Shown: one piece after another, positions 34,300 through 45,800 of the stretch
How the letters are laid out: each line of letters opens with the position of its first letter
Position numbering within the stretch: the stretch's first letter is position 1
NCBI GenBank assembly: GCA_025024175.1
Contig: QCXZ01000064.1
Span: forward strand, 9,796,001 to 9,860,000
DNA from: Rhyzopertha dominica
Taxonomy: Eukaryota; Arthropoda; Insecta; Coleoptera; Bostrichidae
Reading direction: 5' to 3'
DNA: 64,000 nucleotides
Translations under genes and position numbers: made by a program
The notes under the pieces: model-generated
What the model was told of the DNA's origin: nothing
Databases searched by the model: none
What the model saw: the letters and a program-made list of their open reading frames with translations, nothing else

Positions 34300-34610
34300 T
34301 CAGTTCTGATAAACTAAGTCTCTATCAAGATTAAAAAATGTAGCTGTCGCCGACTGGCTTCTATGCGGAAACACAGGAATTTTCCTGTGCATTTTTCCAT
34401 CTTGGACAACGAACGGCGACTCGTTCGTCAGCTTCAACAATAAACGTTTCAAAGCTTTATGTACACGAAAAATATTTGTGGTTGATGGAATTTGTCCGCA
34501 ACAGTTTAGCATGACATCTTCGTAGTATACAATAATCGCAGGGTCTTTGTCCGCCAACAATTTATAAGCCACTCGACAACTTTTTAAACTGAATACCTGT
34601 TATTTCCACG
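34300..34610 (-). CDS. Unidentified ORF, possible exon or transposon fragment
   Basis: The minus-strand frame reads VFSLKSCRVAYKLLADKDPA, then IIVYYEDVMLNCCGQIP, FRVHKALKRLLLKLTNESPF and KIPVFPHRSQSATATFFNLD before a stop at 34300. An in-frame stop lies just upstream of VFSLK, next to an acceptor-like AATAACAG at about 34602. It has a more protein-like composition than neighbouring chance ORFs. No family was recognised; a captured transposon gene is as likely as a host exon. Confidence 0.3.
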
Positions 34611-34689
34611 TGAAAAATAGTTGACGGATTTTGACATACTTCTATTTTTAGAAAGATATCTTTTTAGCAGAACGAATCAGCACTATACT

Positions 34690-34960
34690 GAGCACTGCCG
34701 TTTTTGTTCCGTCAGTCAAACGGGCCTTACGAAAGAGTAATAATAATGAAGTGACGCTCGGGGGAGAGATTGCCGTGATCGAGCCATTACAGGATCAAAC
34801 TTTTGTCTCTCCGTCTTGCGCCGTTCATTCAAACTGCCGCCTCACGGACTTTCCGCATTACCTCTGAGCTCCCGACTCCGAATGGCGGATATTGGCGATC
34901 AAGACGCAGGATCGTCGCGCTATCATGTACGTTAAATTAAATTTCTCCAGACTGTTCGAC
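34690..34960. promoter_or_regulatory. GC-rich non-repeat island
   Basis: A sharply GC-richer block (GCTCGGGGGAGAGATTGCCG, CTGCCGCCTCACGGAC, GAGCTCCCGACTCCG, GGCGGATATTGGCGATC) stands in AT-rich DNA. A short plus-strand frame from ATG 34881 (MADIGDQDAGSSRYH) runs to a GTACGT donor-like site at 34928. It could be a first exon with promoter or a conserved noncoding element; neither is shown. Confidence 0.3.
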
Positions 34961-35399
34961 ATCGATTGCATTAGTTTAGGGGAAATTTGCCTGAATTGGC
35001 CATTTGAAGTGTCTGATGAAGGCTGTTTAGTGCCCAGGGTCGCGACGGCTTATTTAAAATTAAACTGATTTGAATGCATGATTGTCTGTGGATTCTTGCT
35101 GTTGTTTCTTTGTTATATCAATACGCCAATAGAAGGCTTTTGTTAACTAAATGGGAAAACATGTCAATTGCTTTTCCTTTTGTGGCGTATATTTCTATCC
35201 TACCGCTTGACATAATGGTTCATGTCACTTCTGTCACTAACTACAAGGAGGAGTTGAGCACTGCATCTTGCTATTTAAGTTTCTCTCAAAATTAATTAAG
35301 GAGTTTGGAGGTATAGCAGTAGGTATCATTTCTGCTCGAATATTCCAGTGCCTGTGAACATTCCACGTATTTTCTACTTTTTAAATAATTCCAGATAAA

Positions 35400-35765
35400 A
35401 AATCTAAAGCAGTCACACCTGGCTATCATCATCTAGGAAAAGACATATCGTTACTCCAACTCATCCAGGTAATATCTTAGCCAGAGCCGGTGCCAAATCA
35501 TCTCTGAGATATTATGAATACCTATCTGCCGTAAGATTATCTGAGAAGGAGTAAGGGACTCATATTGCGTTAACCAATGATGCCCATCCAAACATTAAGC
35601 TTCACGAAACCCAGTACAGATTTCCTATAGCAGAGATATTTGTGACGATGGTTTATGCCGTTTAAATAGAAAGTCACTTCATCGGAAAACAGAATATTTC
35701 TTAAAAAGTTAGGGTCTTGATCACAACTACTCATTCTTCCAGATCAATTGGATGAAATTTTTTCT
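35400..35765 (-). mobile_element. Tc1/mariner-type transposase remnant
   Basis: The minus strand, in shifting frames, reads NILFSDEVTFYLNGIN (about 35655-35705), KYLCYRKSVLG or NLYWVS, LNVWMGI-like positions, and YLRDDLAPALA (about 35485-35520). FSDEVTF carries the first catalytic Asp of the IS630/mariner group (FSDESTF), and the FLxxxLPELLE position follows as expected. Stops throughout. Confidence 0.6.
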
Positions 35766-36401
35766 TTTTATAGGTTTGACACTGATATATACGTCGTTAT
35801 TTATTGTCACCTGATAAGTTCGGATTATTTTAGGCTTCTAATAAAATGTTTAATTTTATGCCGTCGTTTAATTTGGGATTACCAGATCTTGGCAATTCTT
35901 TCAAGCTACCTGTTTCGTAAGAGTCTACAAACAATAGATTGTGCAATAAGGGGTCTGTTTTTGTGTTTCGTGTTAACAATTGACAAATTTCCTGACAACT
36001 CCAGAGCCTATTTGAATTCGTTCAGTCTCCATTAAACCATATATTTTGATTAAACCTGCATATCACAGATTTAAATTATTTGTTTGCAAACAGGCGGTGT
36101 AAATATTATATTTGAGAAACGTCACTGTCAATGTCGTCGTTTTGCAAACTTTAGCATTACTTCACACTGAAATAAGCAATTGTTCAGCATCAACAATGGG
36201 ATAGTTGCATGCATTTTTAATCCTGGTAAATATTGGTTAGTCAGAAAGAGAGTCAATTTTGGGGATATAATGTCGGAAGACAAAATTAAATCGGTCCTCA
36301 AATAAACTAACAATATGAATTAGAAATCTGAATTAACACCACGCCAGAAGACGGACTCTGACGTCACGTGCCGGACGGGTCCGTGCACGGTGCGCATAAT
36401 C

Positions 36402-36470
36402 CAGTGATGGGCATTTACGCGTAAATTATAATTTTCTACGTTACACGCGTAGAAAATGTAGATAAAGCAT
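36402..36470 (+). repeat. hAT-type transposon end
   Basis: CAGTGATGGGCATTTACGCG at 36402 is a typical hAT terminal repeat (CAGTGNTGGGCA). It is followed by an imperfect palindrome TTTTCTACGTTACACGCGTAGAAAA. No matching right end (TGCCCATCACTG) was found within several kb, so the element is truncated or diverged. A CRE/E-box string TGACGTCACGTG lies just before it at 36359. Confidence 0.5.
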
Positions 36471-37180
36471 TTTGGCGTAGCTTTTAAGTAGAAAATTCAA
36501 GGCAAGTATATTATGGTTAAAGTGTATTAAGTAGGTACGCGATAAACCTGAATGGAAACCATTTTGTTTCTAATTTCTGTTTTGATAGCTTCTTCATGTG
36601 TCGATTTCCTTTTTATAATAGCTTTCTTTGGAACATAAAAGACAAAGCATTATGTTTTCCTTCCACGACTATATTAAGTGCATTCTTAAGAAATCTATTT
36701 TCACATGCTATAAAATTAGAACAACATGTTTCATATACAAGTTGATTTTTCTCCAAAGAAAGGTATCTACTGTAATCAATTATCACCTGTTACTTGCTTC
36801 TTTAGATCAATGTACCTAGTTCAGTATACATATATGTATAGGACAATCAAATTGACCTGCAATTAAAAACGTTTGGTGAAAGAACAAGGGTGGCATATAA
36901 TATTGGTCGTTTATAGAGAATAAAGATAATAAAATCCAAAGTGCGCCAAAGTTTTTTAACAGCACATTTAGCCTGCTTACTTAGGTCTTCTGGCTGTAAT
37001 TGACGAATACCCAAACAAGTTATTGTTATTTAAACATTTATCTAGTCAACTTAATTACAACGCAATAGTATTTCGTTTAATTAAGAATAAATTTAAAATA
37101 ATAATGAAATACAAAATAATATTGGCATTTGAGGAGTTTTGAGAGTGGTACTGATGATGAACACCCGAAGGCGTACCGAA

Positions 37181-37193
37181 GGGGGGGGGGGGG
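37181..37193. repeat. Poly-G run of 13
   Basis: Thirteen consecutive G. Its length is likely uncertain in any assembly. Confidence 0.95.
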
Positions 37194-37199
37194 CAAGTG

Positions 37200-38585
37200 T
37201 ATTTCACAATTCACAACCCTTGCAAATGACCTTCTCTAATAAGTCGTCAAATGGTTTCCAAGCTTAATTGATGACATGTGCATTTTGAAGCTGTAACTAC
37301 AACATTCTTGTTGTTACGAATCGTTGTCTTAGGGCGTATAAAGCTTTAAAAGACTATCTGGTCAGGATGAGTCGTAACACGATTTCCGCTTAGTTCAGCT
37401 CTTCTACCTTTTCCTACAAAGATTGTTCAACTAACTACTGTTATATAGAATCACATCAGAATCTGTCATATATTCGGTGATACCTCCAACTTTCATACTA
37501 AATTTCTAAATTCACATTACAGTTTAACAATTTATATAAAAACAAAAACAAAAAAAATTAATCCGCTCACGTTTATGAAAGTCAGTTTATATAATACAAG
37601 TTTTAGGAATTCAGTAAAAGCATTATCAGAACGAATTAAAACCAGGCCTGTTGTTAAATTGCAATTAAATGTATTTCAGTTTATCTAAATGAAGCTTAAT
37701 TTGGTTAAAATACTAAGCAGTCGGTTAATTTTTGAGAGCAATGCACAGGCAATTTAAGAAGGTTGGCTTGACCCATAATGCTGAGGCATTTGTCATTCTG
37801 AGTTTTAATAATGTTAGTTATTCATCTAGTCTCTTTCCCTGGGGAGTAAAAATTACTACAATTGTATCTTTAGCACCAATACATATGGACTCCTACATTA
37901 AATTTCTAAAGCTTCTGGTGTGAGAAGTTCAAACTGTACTAAAAGCGCATCGGATAATGCATTAGTCTTTGATATGTGTTAATTCTGAATCAGAAATCGT
38001 GCTCCTATTAGTAGAACCATTAAGGTGAATCACGGATCTTTATTCTCTCAAATAAAATGTATCAACTCATTTTTTGTTAAACGCGAGAGCGATGCAACTG
38101 AATGCGCCTCACCTAACTGAGTTCATCAATAACGGAATTAGTAATAAAAGGGTTTTGTATGATCAGTGTACATAGATAATATAAATAATTTGAATCTTTA
38201 TTTCACAGAAGATATTTTGAGTCGCCTTGCAGAAAATCCACGAAGATTATTCATGGAATAAATACTTCACTGATGTAGGTAACATCTTACAAACATTTAT
38301 TATTTCTATTCTTAGTCATTGCGTAGGTGTCGGAAAGATTTTTGTGGAGCTTTGCACAAAATTTGATGGCATACCATTGTTTGCTGTCACACGTCATGAC
38401 ACAGGCGGTAAAATGGGGTACACTAAAACAACGATCCTGACGCTATGAGAGCTCGGCCCAAATGCCCTACGACCAATAGAAGGGCGGATAAAATAACAAT
38501 TGCATTACTCACTGGAAACACCGTGCAAATCGCCAAATTTGATCTCTTTAGAGCTAGGATGTTTCTGAAAATTGTGCAATTCCAA
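37200..38585. other. Stretch without a recognised gene
   Basis: Short ORFs only, none with family resemblance. Confidence 0.4.
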
Positions 38586-38589
38586 AATA

Positions 38590-38715
38590 TAACAAAAAAC
38601 GCCATTAGTATCAATAGACAAAAACGTGTCATCTGTAGATTCTTAGTTCTTTCAGTTTCACTGAAATCTAAAGAGGTGATAACTTTTTGTCTATTGATAT
38701 AACGTTTTTGTTGTT
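38590..38715. repeat. Imperfect inverted repeat
   Basis: ACAAAAAACG ... TATCAATAGACAAAAACGT (38592-38628) is mirrored by ACTTTTTGTCTATTGATATAACGTTTTTGT (38682-38711), with an inner palindrome TTTCAGTTTCACTGAAA at 38650-38666. Small foldback element. Confidence 0.75.
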
Positions 38716-39799
38716 AATTCTACAAGTGATTGCTGCATACCGAAGAAACACAAAATACCAGCAGGTCTAACCCACGCTATTAACTCGAACAATTTTTTGA
38801 AGTGTCGTATGGATTGGTTGGGTAGGGCATTGTAAATTGACTGATTACACTTTGATGATTTGCTTGTCTAGGTACTCCCCTACGTAATTTTATTGAACGT
38901 TATTTTATATATGAATTAAATAACCATTTTTGGTTGGTTTTATGCCATTTGACATAATAGTTGAATTCCTTAGATAAGAAGGGCTTGAATGACAAAAATG
39001 CATATGGTTCTATTTAAAAAGAATTTTTGATGACGTCATATCTTTGTTATAGTCAGAGACCGCTCTGTTTGAACCAACTCAAAATAAATATCTTTTTAAA
39101 ATTTATATTACCTGTTTCAGCGGTTTTTTTAACACTTTTAAATATTATGCGTTACTTCATTGACACTCTGTATGAGAAGTCGCACAACTGTTGTGCAAAA
39201 AAATGCCGGGAGAAGGAAACTGCATGCCTTCTAGGCTCATTAAATGCATGGGAAGCTATTACTCAATAAAATCACAAAAACTCTGCAAGGGAAATAAGAA
39301 GAAAATCTGTTAATAGTATCGCACCCTGGGGTTTAAGGTGCGCGCTATTTGCGTTGCCGAAGATTAGAACCTGTAACAGGATTTGGGACAAGGGCAGGAG
39401 TGATACGACTTAGGTCGCTTTAACATAAACATTTATTAAAAACACAAAAATAAATCTGTAAACAAACACAGGTACATGAAGTAAGTAATAAAACATTAAT
39501 AATGACAAAAGTAATGAAACAAACATTGTCGGAATTTACATTGTTGCTTGAGGGTCAGCTCCTGCCTAGGGGTCTTCGAGTCTAAGTATTAAACTGATTT
39601 ATGATTGATTATTTTCACTATTTATACTAGATAAAAGCGTACGTCACATAGATCGTACGACGCGTAAACTGCTGAACTAGCGCATAATCCGCCGTTCACG
39701 GGAAGTGCATCGAACATAAAAATGCTGATACTGACGTTAACAATGTAGTGAACTAAGAATTATAGTTGAATTGAATAGAAATAAATTTGGAAAATATTC

Positions 39800-40415
39800 T
39801 CTGTTTGACAATAGCATTCGACAAAACCTAAGGAGGTTCAGTAGCAGATTGGAAGAAACTGTTTAAGAACTACGAGCAGCACTGAGAACAAATAAACATT
39901 ATCTACATACTGCAGGTAGGAGTAAGATACCACTATGACAGCGCGATAGTATTATATAGAATTGAGGAAGACATGGCAACAACCTCAGTAGCAGAAACTC
40001 GGAACAAGAACCCCCAATAGAAAAAAAACTAATGCTCACAGACCAGAATTATTGCGTAAAGCAGAATTATCCCGATTAGAGCTCCAGCAAGCGAATAGAA
40101 TTAACTCATACAAAAATCACCTAAACAAGCATTGACACCATCACGCAAGAGCAACCTAAAAAAGATATAGGAATCATAATTTCCACTTGCAAGCGACAAG
40201 AAAGTTATAAATAAATAACAACTCGTATGAGGAAGAAGAATAATGCAGCTGAGCTAAGCCAACTTCCCATTCCTATCCTCAGCTACTCGTAACATGCGCT
40301 TCGTGTGAGCTCACTCACAGCAAGGGTGTCACCTCTCCAACCCAACATAGGTAGCAGGCCCGGCAGTATATCTAGGAACCGCAGAAATGCTTACCGTACG
40401 CTGGTTCAATAAATC
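39800..40415 (+). mobile_element. LINE tail copy (family shared with 56740-57867)
   Basis: Landmarks shared with 56740-57170 and 57290-57867 are GCAGATTGGAAGAAACTGT, CTACGAGCAGC, GCGATAGT, TTAGAGCTCCAGCAAGCG (about 40077), AACATGCGCT (40290), CTCCAACCCA, and GTATATCTAGGAACCGCAG with AAATGCTTACCGTACGCTGG (40365-40405). The shared segment ends at TTCAATAAATCAAC, compared with (AATC)n in the other copy, so it is the 3' end of a retroposon. Coding content is degraded. Confidence 0.65.
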
Positions 40416-40700
40416 AACTAACGGAATGATCTGAATTTGAAGAACAGCTAAATAATTTGAACCGTTTAGGTTCTGATTACGAAAGAATGGGCCAATCCCG
40501 TGGTCTTCAATTATACTTGGCCAAACGTCCACCTTTCCGAGCCCTTGGTTATGCGTCTCTCATCCAACCGAGATTTTTTGTGGCAGTTTTGATAATTGGC
40601 ATGTGCGTGAAGAGTACATGTTGATTCATCTAAGAACATAACATCTTTTATTCGCATTATGTCTCATCTTGTCAATATTCAAAGCATTTTTGATAAATTC
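40415..40700 (-). mobile_element. Tc1/mariner-type transposase remnant
   Basis: The minus strand reads DVMFLDESTCTLHAHANYQN (about 40590-40650; first catalytic Asp in LDEST), then KVDVWPSIIEDHGIGPFFRN and QNLNGSNYLAVLQ (40430-40530), matching VNVWAGIIGDxxIGPFFLPG-NLxGxxYLxFL. The reading continues only to the boundary with the retroposon tail at about 40415, so the retroposon appears to have inserted into this copy. Confidence 0.75.
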
Positions 40701-41684
40701 TCGGTTATATTCTCAAATTCCTTGCTAAAAGATACCTACATAATATTAACACACTTTACTTCAGTATGTTGTTGCCTTTCAAATATAAACACCCTTGCAC
40801 ACTGCGCTTTGAGAACTACGGACCAGGTCGCCTGTTTTTCCTAATTGAGTGTTCATGTCACTATCGATAAATCAGAGCGCCAACATATTGAGAATCAAGC
40901 GGTCGGCAGTCACGTGCCGCGAATTACACGGCTTCCACCGACAATCTCAGCTCTAGTGATTTCTCCCCCTTCTACAATATGGCAATACCTACTTAATCTG
41001 CTTGTCTGCTTGTATTAGTTTTAGCTCGTAATCTCCCTGGAATCTGGGATATTAAAACTGCCTGGACGGATGTCTTTATATCTTGCTTTTACGATGACAG
41101 TAGCTATATTTATACATAGGTGGGACTACAACAAACTAAACAACTTGGTTGTGGGAATATTTACATAGATATATAATGTGTTACAGAACCACAGAAGTAA
41201 TGTCCAACAGAAGATACTAAATATTATTTCTGAATTGATTTGTAAAAATCGGACTACACAATATAGTGAGAATTATTATTATAACTAATAAATAACTAAA
41301 GTAGCCTGCAAAAGTGTTCACAGCATTTTATTTCATCAGTTAGTATTAGTCACTTGTTTTCTGTGTTGCCAGATGTACCGGCTGGGCGAAAACCAAGCCA
41401 TACCAAGTTTAGCGTCAGAATTGACAATGACAAATTGACATGTCATAGTACACGCATAATTGAAGGTAATTCTTGTTATACGTTACAGTATATTTATATG
41501 TATGAAGTTCAATTGTGTCATGTTGCCTATACACCAGACACTTTCATATACACGCACAAGCAGCGAAAAACGGTGTATCGATTGTCAGTGTCAACCTTTA
41601 ACTTATTAACATGCTATGAACGAAAAGTATTTGGCAGCATTGCACACTGATGCTATCTTAAATAAGTTCTGTCATTGTCACTGC

Positions 41685-41704
41685 GTTGTGTTCGCGAACA
41701 CAAC
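41685..41704. repeat. 20-bp perfect palindrome
   Basis: GTTGTGTTCGCGAACACAAC is its own reverse complement, centred on TTCGCGAA. Confidence 0.95.
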
Positions 41705-42248
41705 AATGTAAAGTTCTGCGAACAGCCTTTTACATTATACAAACAGGTTATTGATTACATTTTGACCACCCCTCTAACTATTATTAATAAATACTCGTAC
41801 ATCGCTGATTCTCCACCAAGTTGTAGGAAATGAAATGTATTGTTATAAATTCATGAAAATGTTATACATCCTCTTCAAAGTAATTAGAACAAATCAATTA
41901 TACTTTTCTCAAAAGAAACACCTTCGTATTTGTAGATGGTTAAGACAAACTATTTTAATAATACATAACATAATAACTATGGCTTTCGACCAAACAGGGT
42001 ACCTATAAAGTATTTAATATTAGTTATTCATTAGATTTTGATCACTCCCTCAAAACTTTTTTTAAGTCACAGGTTGATTCGGTTTCAATTCTCTACATGG
42101 GGATCTTGTAAAAGAAAGAAGGTGAAATGGGGACAAAATTGTGCATTTTTAAGCCCTTTCAGAATCTGAAAAGGAATCCAGTCCATCTATTGCACTTTTT
42201 GAGATTCTACAAAGAAACAGAAATTTTTATTTTTTGCTAATAACTTTT

Positions 42249-42535
42249 TAAGTGCGTGTCCAATCCAAAATTGGAAAGCATATAACAGTAATTTAGTACG
42301 ATGTTTCGTCTGCTCGCAATCACCATGAACTATATTTATTCTTGTGGACGCCATATTGAAAAAGGGTACTATCGAATAAAGGTATTTTCTGATTTTTTAA
42401 TATACCACAATTAGTTATTCTTTCTACAATTAAATGCAAAGATACGAAAAGCTCATATTTATTATGAAAACAAATGCAACAATTTTAAGGTGCCTTAAAA
42501 ATGTGCTTTCCAATTTTGGATCGGACACATACTTA
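42249..42535. repeat. MITE-like element with 32-bp inverted repeats
   Basis: TAAGTGCGTGTCCAATCC-AAAATTGGAAAGCA (42249-42280) is mirrored at 42504-42535, with 3 mismatches in 32. The interior is noncoding. Ends beginning AAGTRYGTGTCC do not match a superfamily I can name. Confidence 0.7.
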
Positions 42536-42624
42536 ATATGAGTAATTTGGGCCTGGATATTTTTCCATGAAAATGTGGTGTGAAATTTTGAACAACAAGA
42601 TAACAAAACCCATATTTTCAACGG

Positions 42625-42860
42625 GTTTTTGAACGGAGATGTAGGAGAAGCCTTGTGGCAGCAACACGGAGCTCCTTACCATAATAACAGTTTTGTAGCT
42701 CCTCGCTTTTTCAATGACAGGCTTCATATCTACCATAGATGGTTTGATTATAGGAAGCCCAGCGAACAGCCCAGATTTGACAATTATAGATATTTTCTGT
42801 GGGTTTCCCTCAATGGGAAAAAGGACGCGAAGTCACTTGATAAATGGGCATCTGATATCA
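42625..42860 (+). mobile_element. Tc1/mariner-type transposase fragment
   Basis: In the ORF starting at 42629, LWQQHGAPYHNNSFVAPRFF, then RWFDYRKPSEQPRFDNYRYF and LWVSL, follow the C-terminal layout WxQQDGAPxHN ... WIGR ... RSPDLTPLDYFLWG of insect transposases. The catalytic Asp is His here (QQHGA). The ORF is open but the DNA-binding half is missing. It sits directly after the MITE-like repeat. Confidence 0.7.
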
Positions 42861-42959
42861 TTAGATGTTACATAAAAGAAGAAATTTGGCTACTAAACAC
42901 AAATAATCAGGGTTACATTTTCTTGTAGTCGAAAACAAAAACGCATTTACATTTTTAAA

Positions 42960-44600
42960 ATGTATTGAAGTGAATGGGGACCATGCAGAACATTTAGCAA
43001 TTTTAGCTCTGAATCGGTATATTATTATAAATAAGTTTCTGATTAGAGAACTTCCCTTTCTTAAACGAATGACGCCCCCCAGGTGGTGTGCAGATATATT
43101 ATATTCATAGCATATTATATAGCCGAATTATTATACTCTTACAGCTAAAAATATGATATATTTAAACGCAGAATACTCGTACATTTTCACTCAAATTATA
43201 TAGGTATTTCAAGCATTACCAAGAGTTTTTAAATGTAAATTCAAACACCACTTAAATATAATAAATGCAATAATATTCTAGTAAAGGGTTTCTATAAATG
43301 ATTTCGCAATGCGGGCGGCGTTGATTTCTGAATTTTTTGTGCCGCATTTTTGTAATTGCTGCCAAGCTACAATATACACGGCGATAGTATTGAAAGTTGC
43401 AGATCTGTCACCCCACAGCTCCAAAATGACAAGAATGCGTCACTTTTCTGAGTGGCGGCAAATTGATTTAATCGATAATTTCCATAGGCGCCCTGGATGC
43501 TTAAATCATTCATAGAAACCTTGTAATAGGTCTCTAAAATAAATGCTACATAAAGATTTTTTTTTGAAAGTAAAATGGTATTTTGAAAAATCTAGTATGG
43601 TAGAAAATAAATTAGTTGTCATAAAAAATAAAGTTTAGGCAGTTTTCACATTTTTTATGTATCAATTTTTGATGTTGAAAAGGCAGTTACTTTTCTACGC
43701 CAAAGGCCAACCACTAACTGAATCACACAACGTTGTCGCAGACCCATAGAATGGGCAGATCTTTGAGGTGCGACAACACTTTTGTTTATTTTTGTACTGC
43801 TTTTTGTAATAAAGAATAAAACGCTATTTTACGTAGCCGTACAGCCTAAAATTGTTCGCATACGAAGAAATGAATAATACAAATCCATTAAAAGCAATTA
43901 AATATTTACGTTTATGGATGGCCATAATGTTATCAAGTGAGCATACCTTGACAAGCTGAAATTAACGTTTGAATGATGAGAGGCTGGACTCATGATAGCT
44001 ATTCAATACACACAAAGCCTGGTCAGACAAACGAAAAGGTTTAGCGTTTCAATTAAAAAATTTATATAACACAATCTCGGGTGATATAAAGCAACTCGAT
44101 TTGCACTTACAAAATTTAAGACCGAGGAAATAGTGTTTTGTCCTTAGATGAATCGCAGTTAGTATAGATTTCAAAGCGTGTCAATTTCAGTATAAGCACA
44201 GTTTAGCATATTGACATGGGGCATACGAGTATACCCATGAGTAATATAATGTGCTCCAGCTGCCCTGCATTTTAAAGGGGTGCATAATCTGATGCGGCAA
44301 GGCTAATCAAAACCCAACAAGTCACGGCAAATCGCGTATTGATTATACATAGGGTTGGATTAACCACACGTAGGTTTTAAATACATAGCTTGCGAAGTAG
44401 AAATTTAATAGTAGGTACTGATTCTTGAATCAGCACATTTCTAAATTTTACGGCATATAGGTGTCAAAAAATTAATTAAGAGGTAATTGTATGGATCAAA
44501 ATACGCATAACGTTATTAATAAACATAGGTCGTAAACATTTATTTGCAATTTTTTATTATGGACAAACAAGTCAAAGAAGCTTGTAGCAAAAACAAAACA
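42960..44600. other. Stretch without a recognised gene
   Basis: Low-complexity AT-rich DNA with short chance ORFs. Confidence 0.4.
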
Positions 44601-44629
44601 TAAAGCGATGTACATGAGTGCCAAAGTCC

Positions 44630-45065
44630 AGTTTAGTAGGTTGCAATTTGGTTTGATTAATGGTTCCATGACGTTTTAGAGACTAATAGGTCGTACAACA
44701 CCAACGTTTGAAGAACATATAGAGATACACCAAAAGCTATTCGATAGACTCAATGCAGCAAATTTAGTACTCCGTAAGGAAAAATGCAAACTCTATTTAC
44801 AGTTTTACGTTATGTAGGATTTTTTTATTGATAATACTGGTCTTCTTGTAGATTCTAAAAAAGTTTCCGTCATAGTTAATATTTCCGAACCGGTCATGAG
44901 TCATATCGCGCCAGATGCTTTAAGTTTGGTTCATTGCGCTGAGAAAGAACACTTAGCCTATGGGACGAGCTGAACTCTGAACTTTATAGATGGTGACGTT
45001 ACAAGTCTGAAGTCTTAAAGTCCATGAACAAAGCTTACCAGTGGGTTCCTTTAAAATTTGAAGCC
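44630..45065 (+). mobile_element. Ty3/gypsy reverse transcriptase fragment, plus strand
   Basis: RLQFGLINGSMTF (44637) corresponds to the MPFGLxNAPATFQR motif. After an internal gap, FEEHIEIHQKLFDRLNAANL and VLRKEKCKLYLQ (44711-44806) follow, then in another frame FFIDNTGLLVDSKKVSVIVN (about 44820-44880). The YLDD box is deleted between FGL and FEEH. The order is that of gypsy polymerase. Confidence 0.8.
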
Positions 45066-45069
45066 GTAA

Positions 45070-45800
45070 TAACGACTAATGATAGGTAATTACAGTAAAC
45101 TTATAACCTTCCAAATAACGCAGAATTTTCTCAGTTGCCCATATAAGGATTCAGTAGTTCCTTTCATTGCGATTAAGGAACCTATTAATGAGGCTAATGA
45201 TATGATCACGTTGATCACATTGTTGGGTCAAAACAGCTCTATACCTTATGTGCTAGCATTAGTTTGTTCCACAAGTGGTCGAAATCAGTTCTACTTGGCA
45301 CTGGAACTGATATTAGATGTTCTTTGATAGAAGTATATGTTGTCTCACTTGCTTATACCTATTGCCACTTCCTACATTTACGTAGTAGTACTGAAAGTGA
45401 TGTGGCTGTTGTTGCAAAACTAGGAATAAATCTCCTTCACCGTGATGCCATTACAAGAGAACGTCCAACGTCCAAAATATTTAGTCGGTGTGGGTGTATT
45501 AACAAACGCGGAAACTTTTTCAGGATCTGCACGAAGATGAGTATTACAATACGTGAGTACTGTAAACAGATTGGTTCTATCGAATATCTTTCGGTATATA
45601 TCTGTATGTTGTTCAAAATTTGAGGTAGCGATAATTAAATCGTCGATGCATTGAAACACAAAAGGTTCTAAATCATGACTTAGTGTACGATCTAGTAGAC
45701 TTTAAAATGTAGCGGGGGCATTGGTCAAACCAAATGGCGTCTTACAAAATTGGCCTTTGGCACTTCTTATGTACTTAACTTTAATTTTTGAGGATCCATG
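45070..45800 (-). mobile_element. Ty3/gypsy reverse transcriptase to RNase H fragment, minus strand
   Basis: From high to low coordinate: KTPFGLTNAPATF and SLLDRTLSHDLEPFVFQCID (45640-45745), DLIIATSNFEQH (catalytic box as CIDD), LRADPEKVSAFVNTPTP (about 45465-45515), IKEHLISVPVPSRTDFDH (about 45280-45330), and EQTNASTYGIELF (about 45220), the RNase H start (TDASTYGIGAVL). It meets the plus-strand fragment at 44630-45065 tail to tail. Frameshifts are present; no LTR seen. Confidence 0.82.

Noticed and set aside
34985..35040. CTGATGAAGGC string as another hammerhead
   Set aside because: No pairing stem II and no GAAA follows.
37150..37185. CTGATGATGAACACCCGAAGG as another hammerhead
   Set aside because: No valid stem II and GAAG instead of GAAA.
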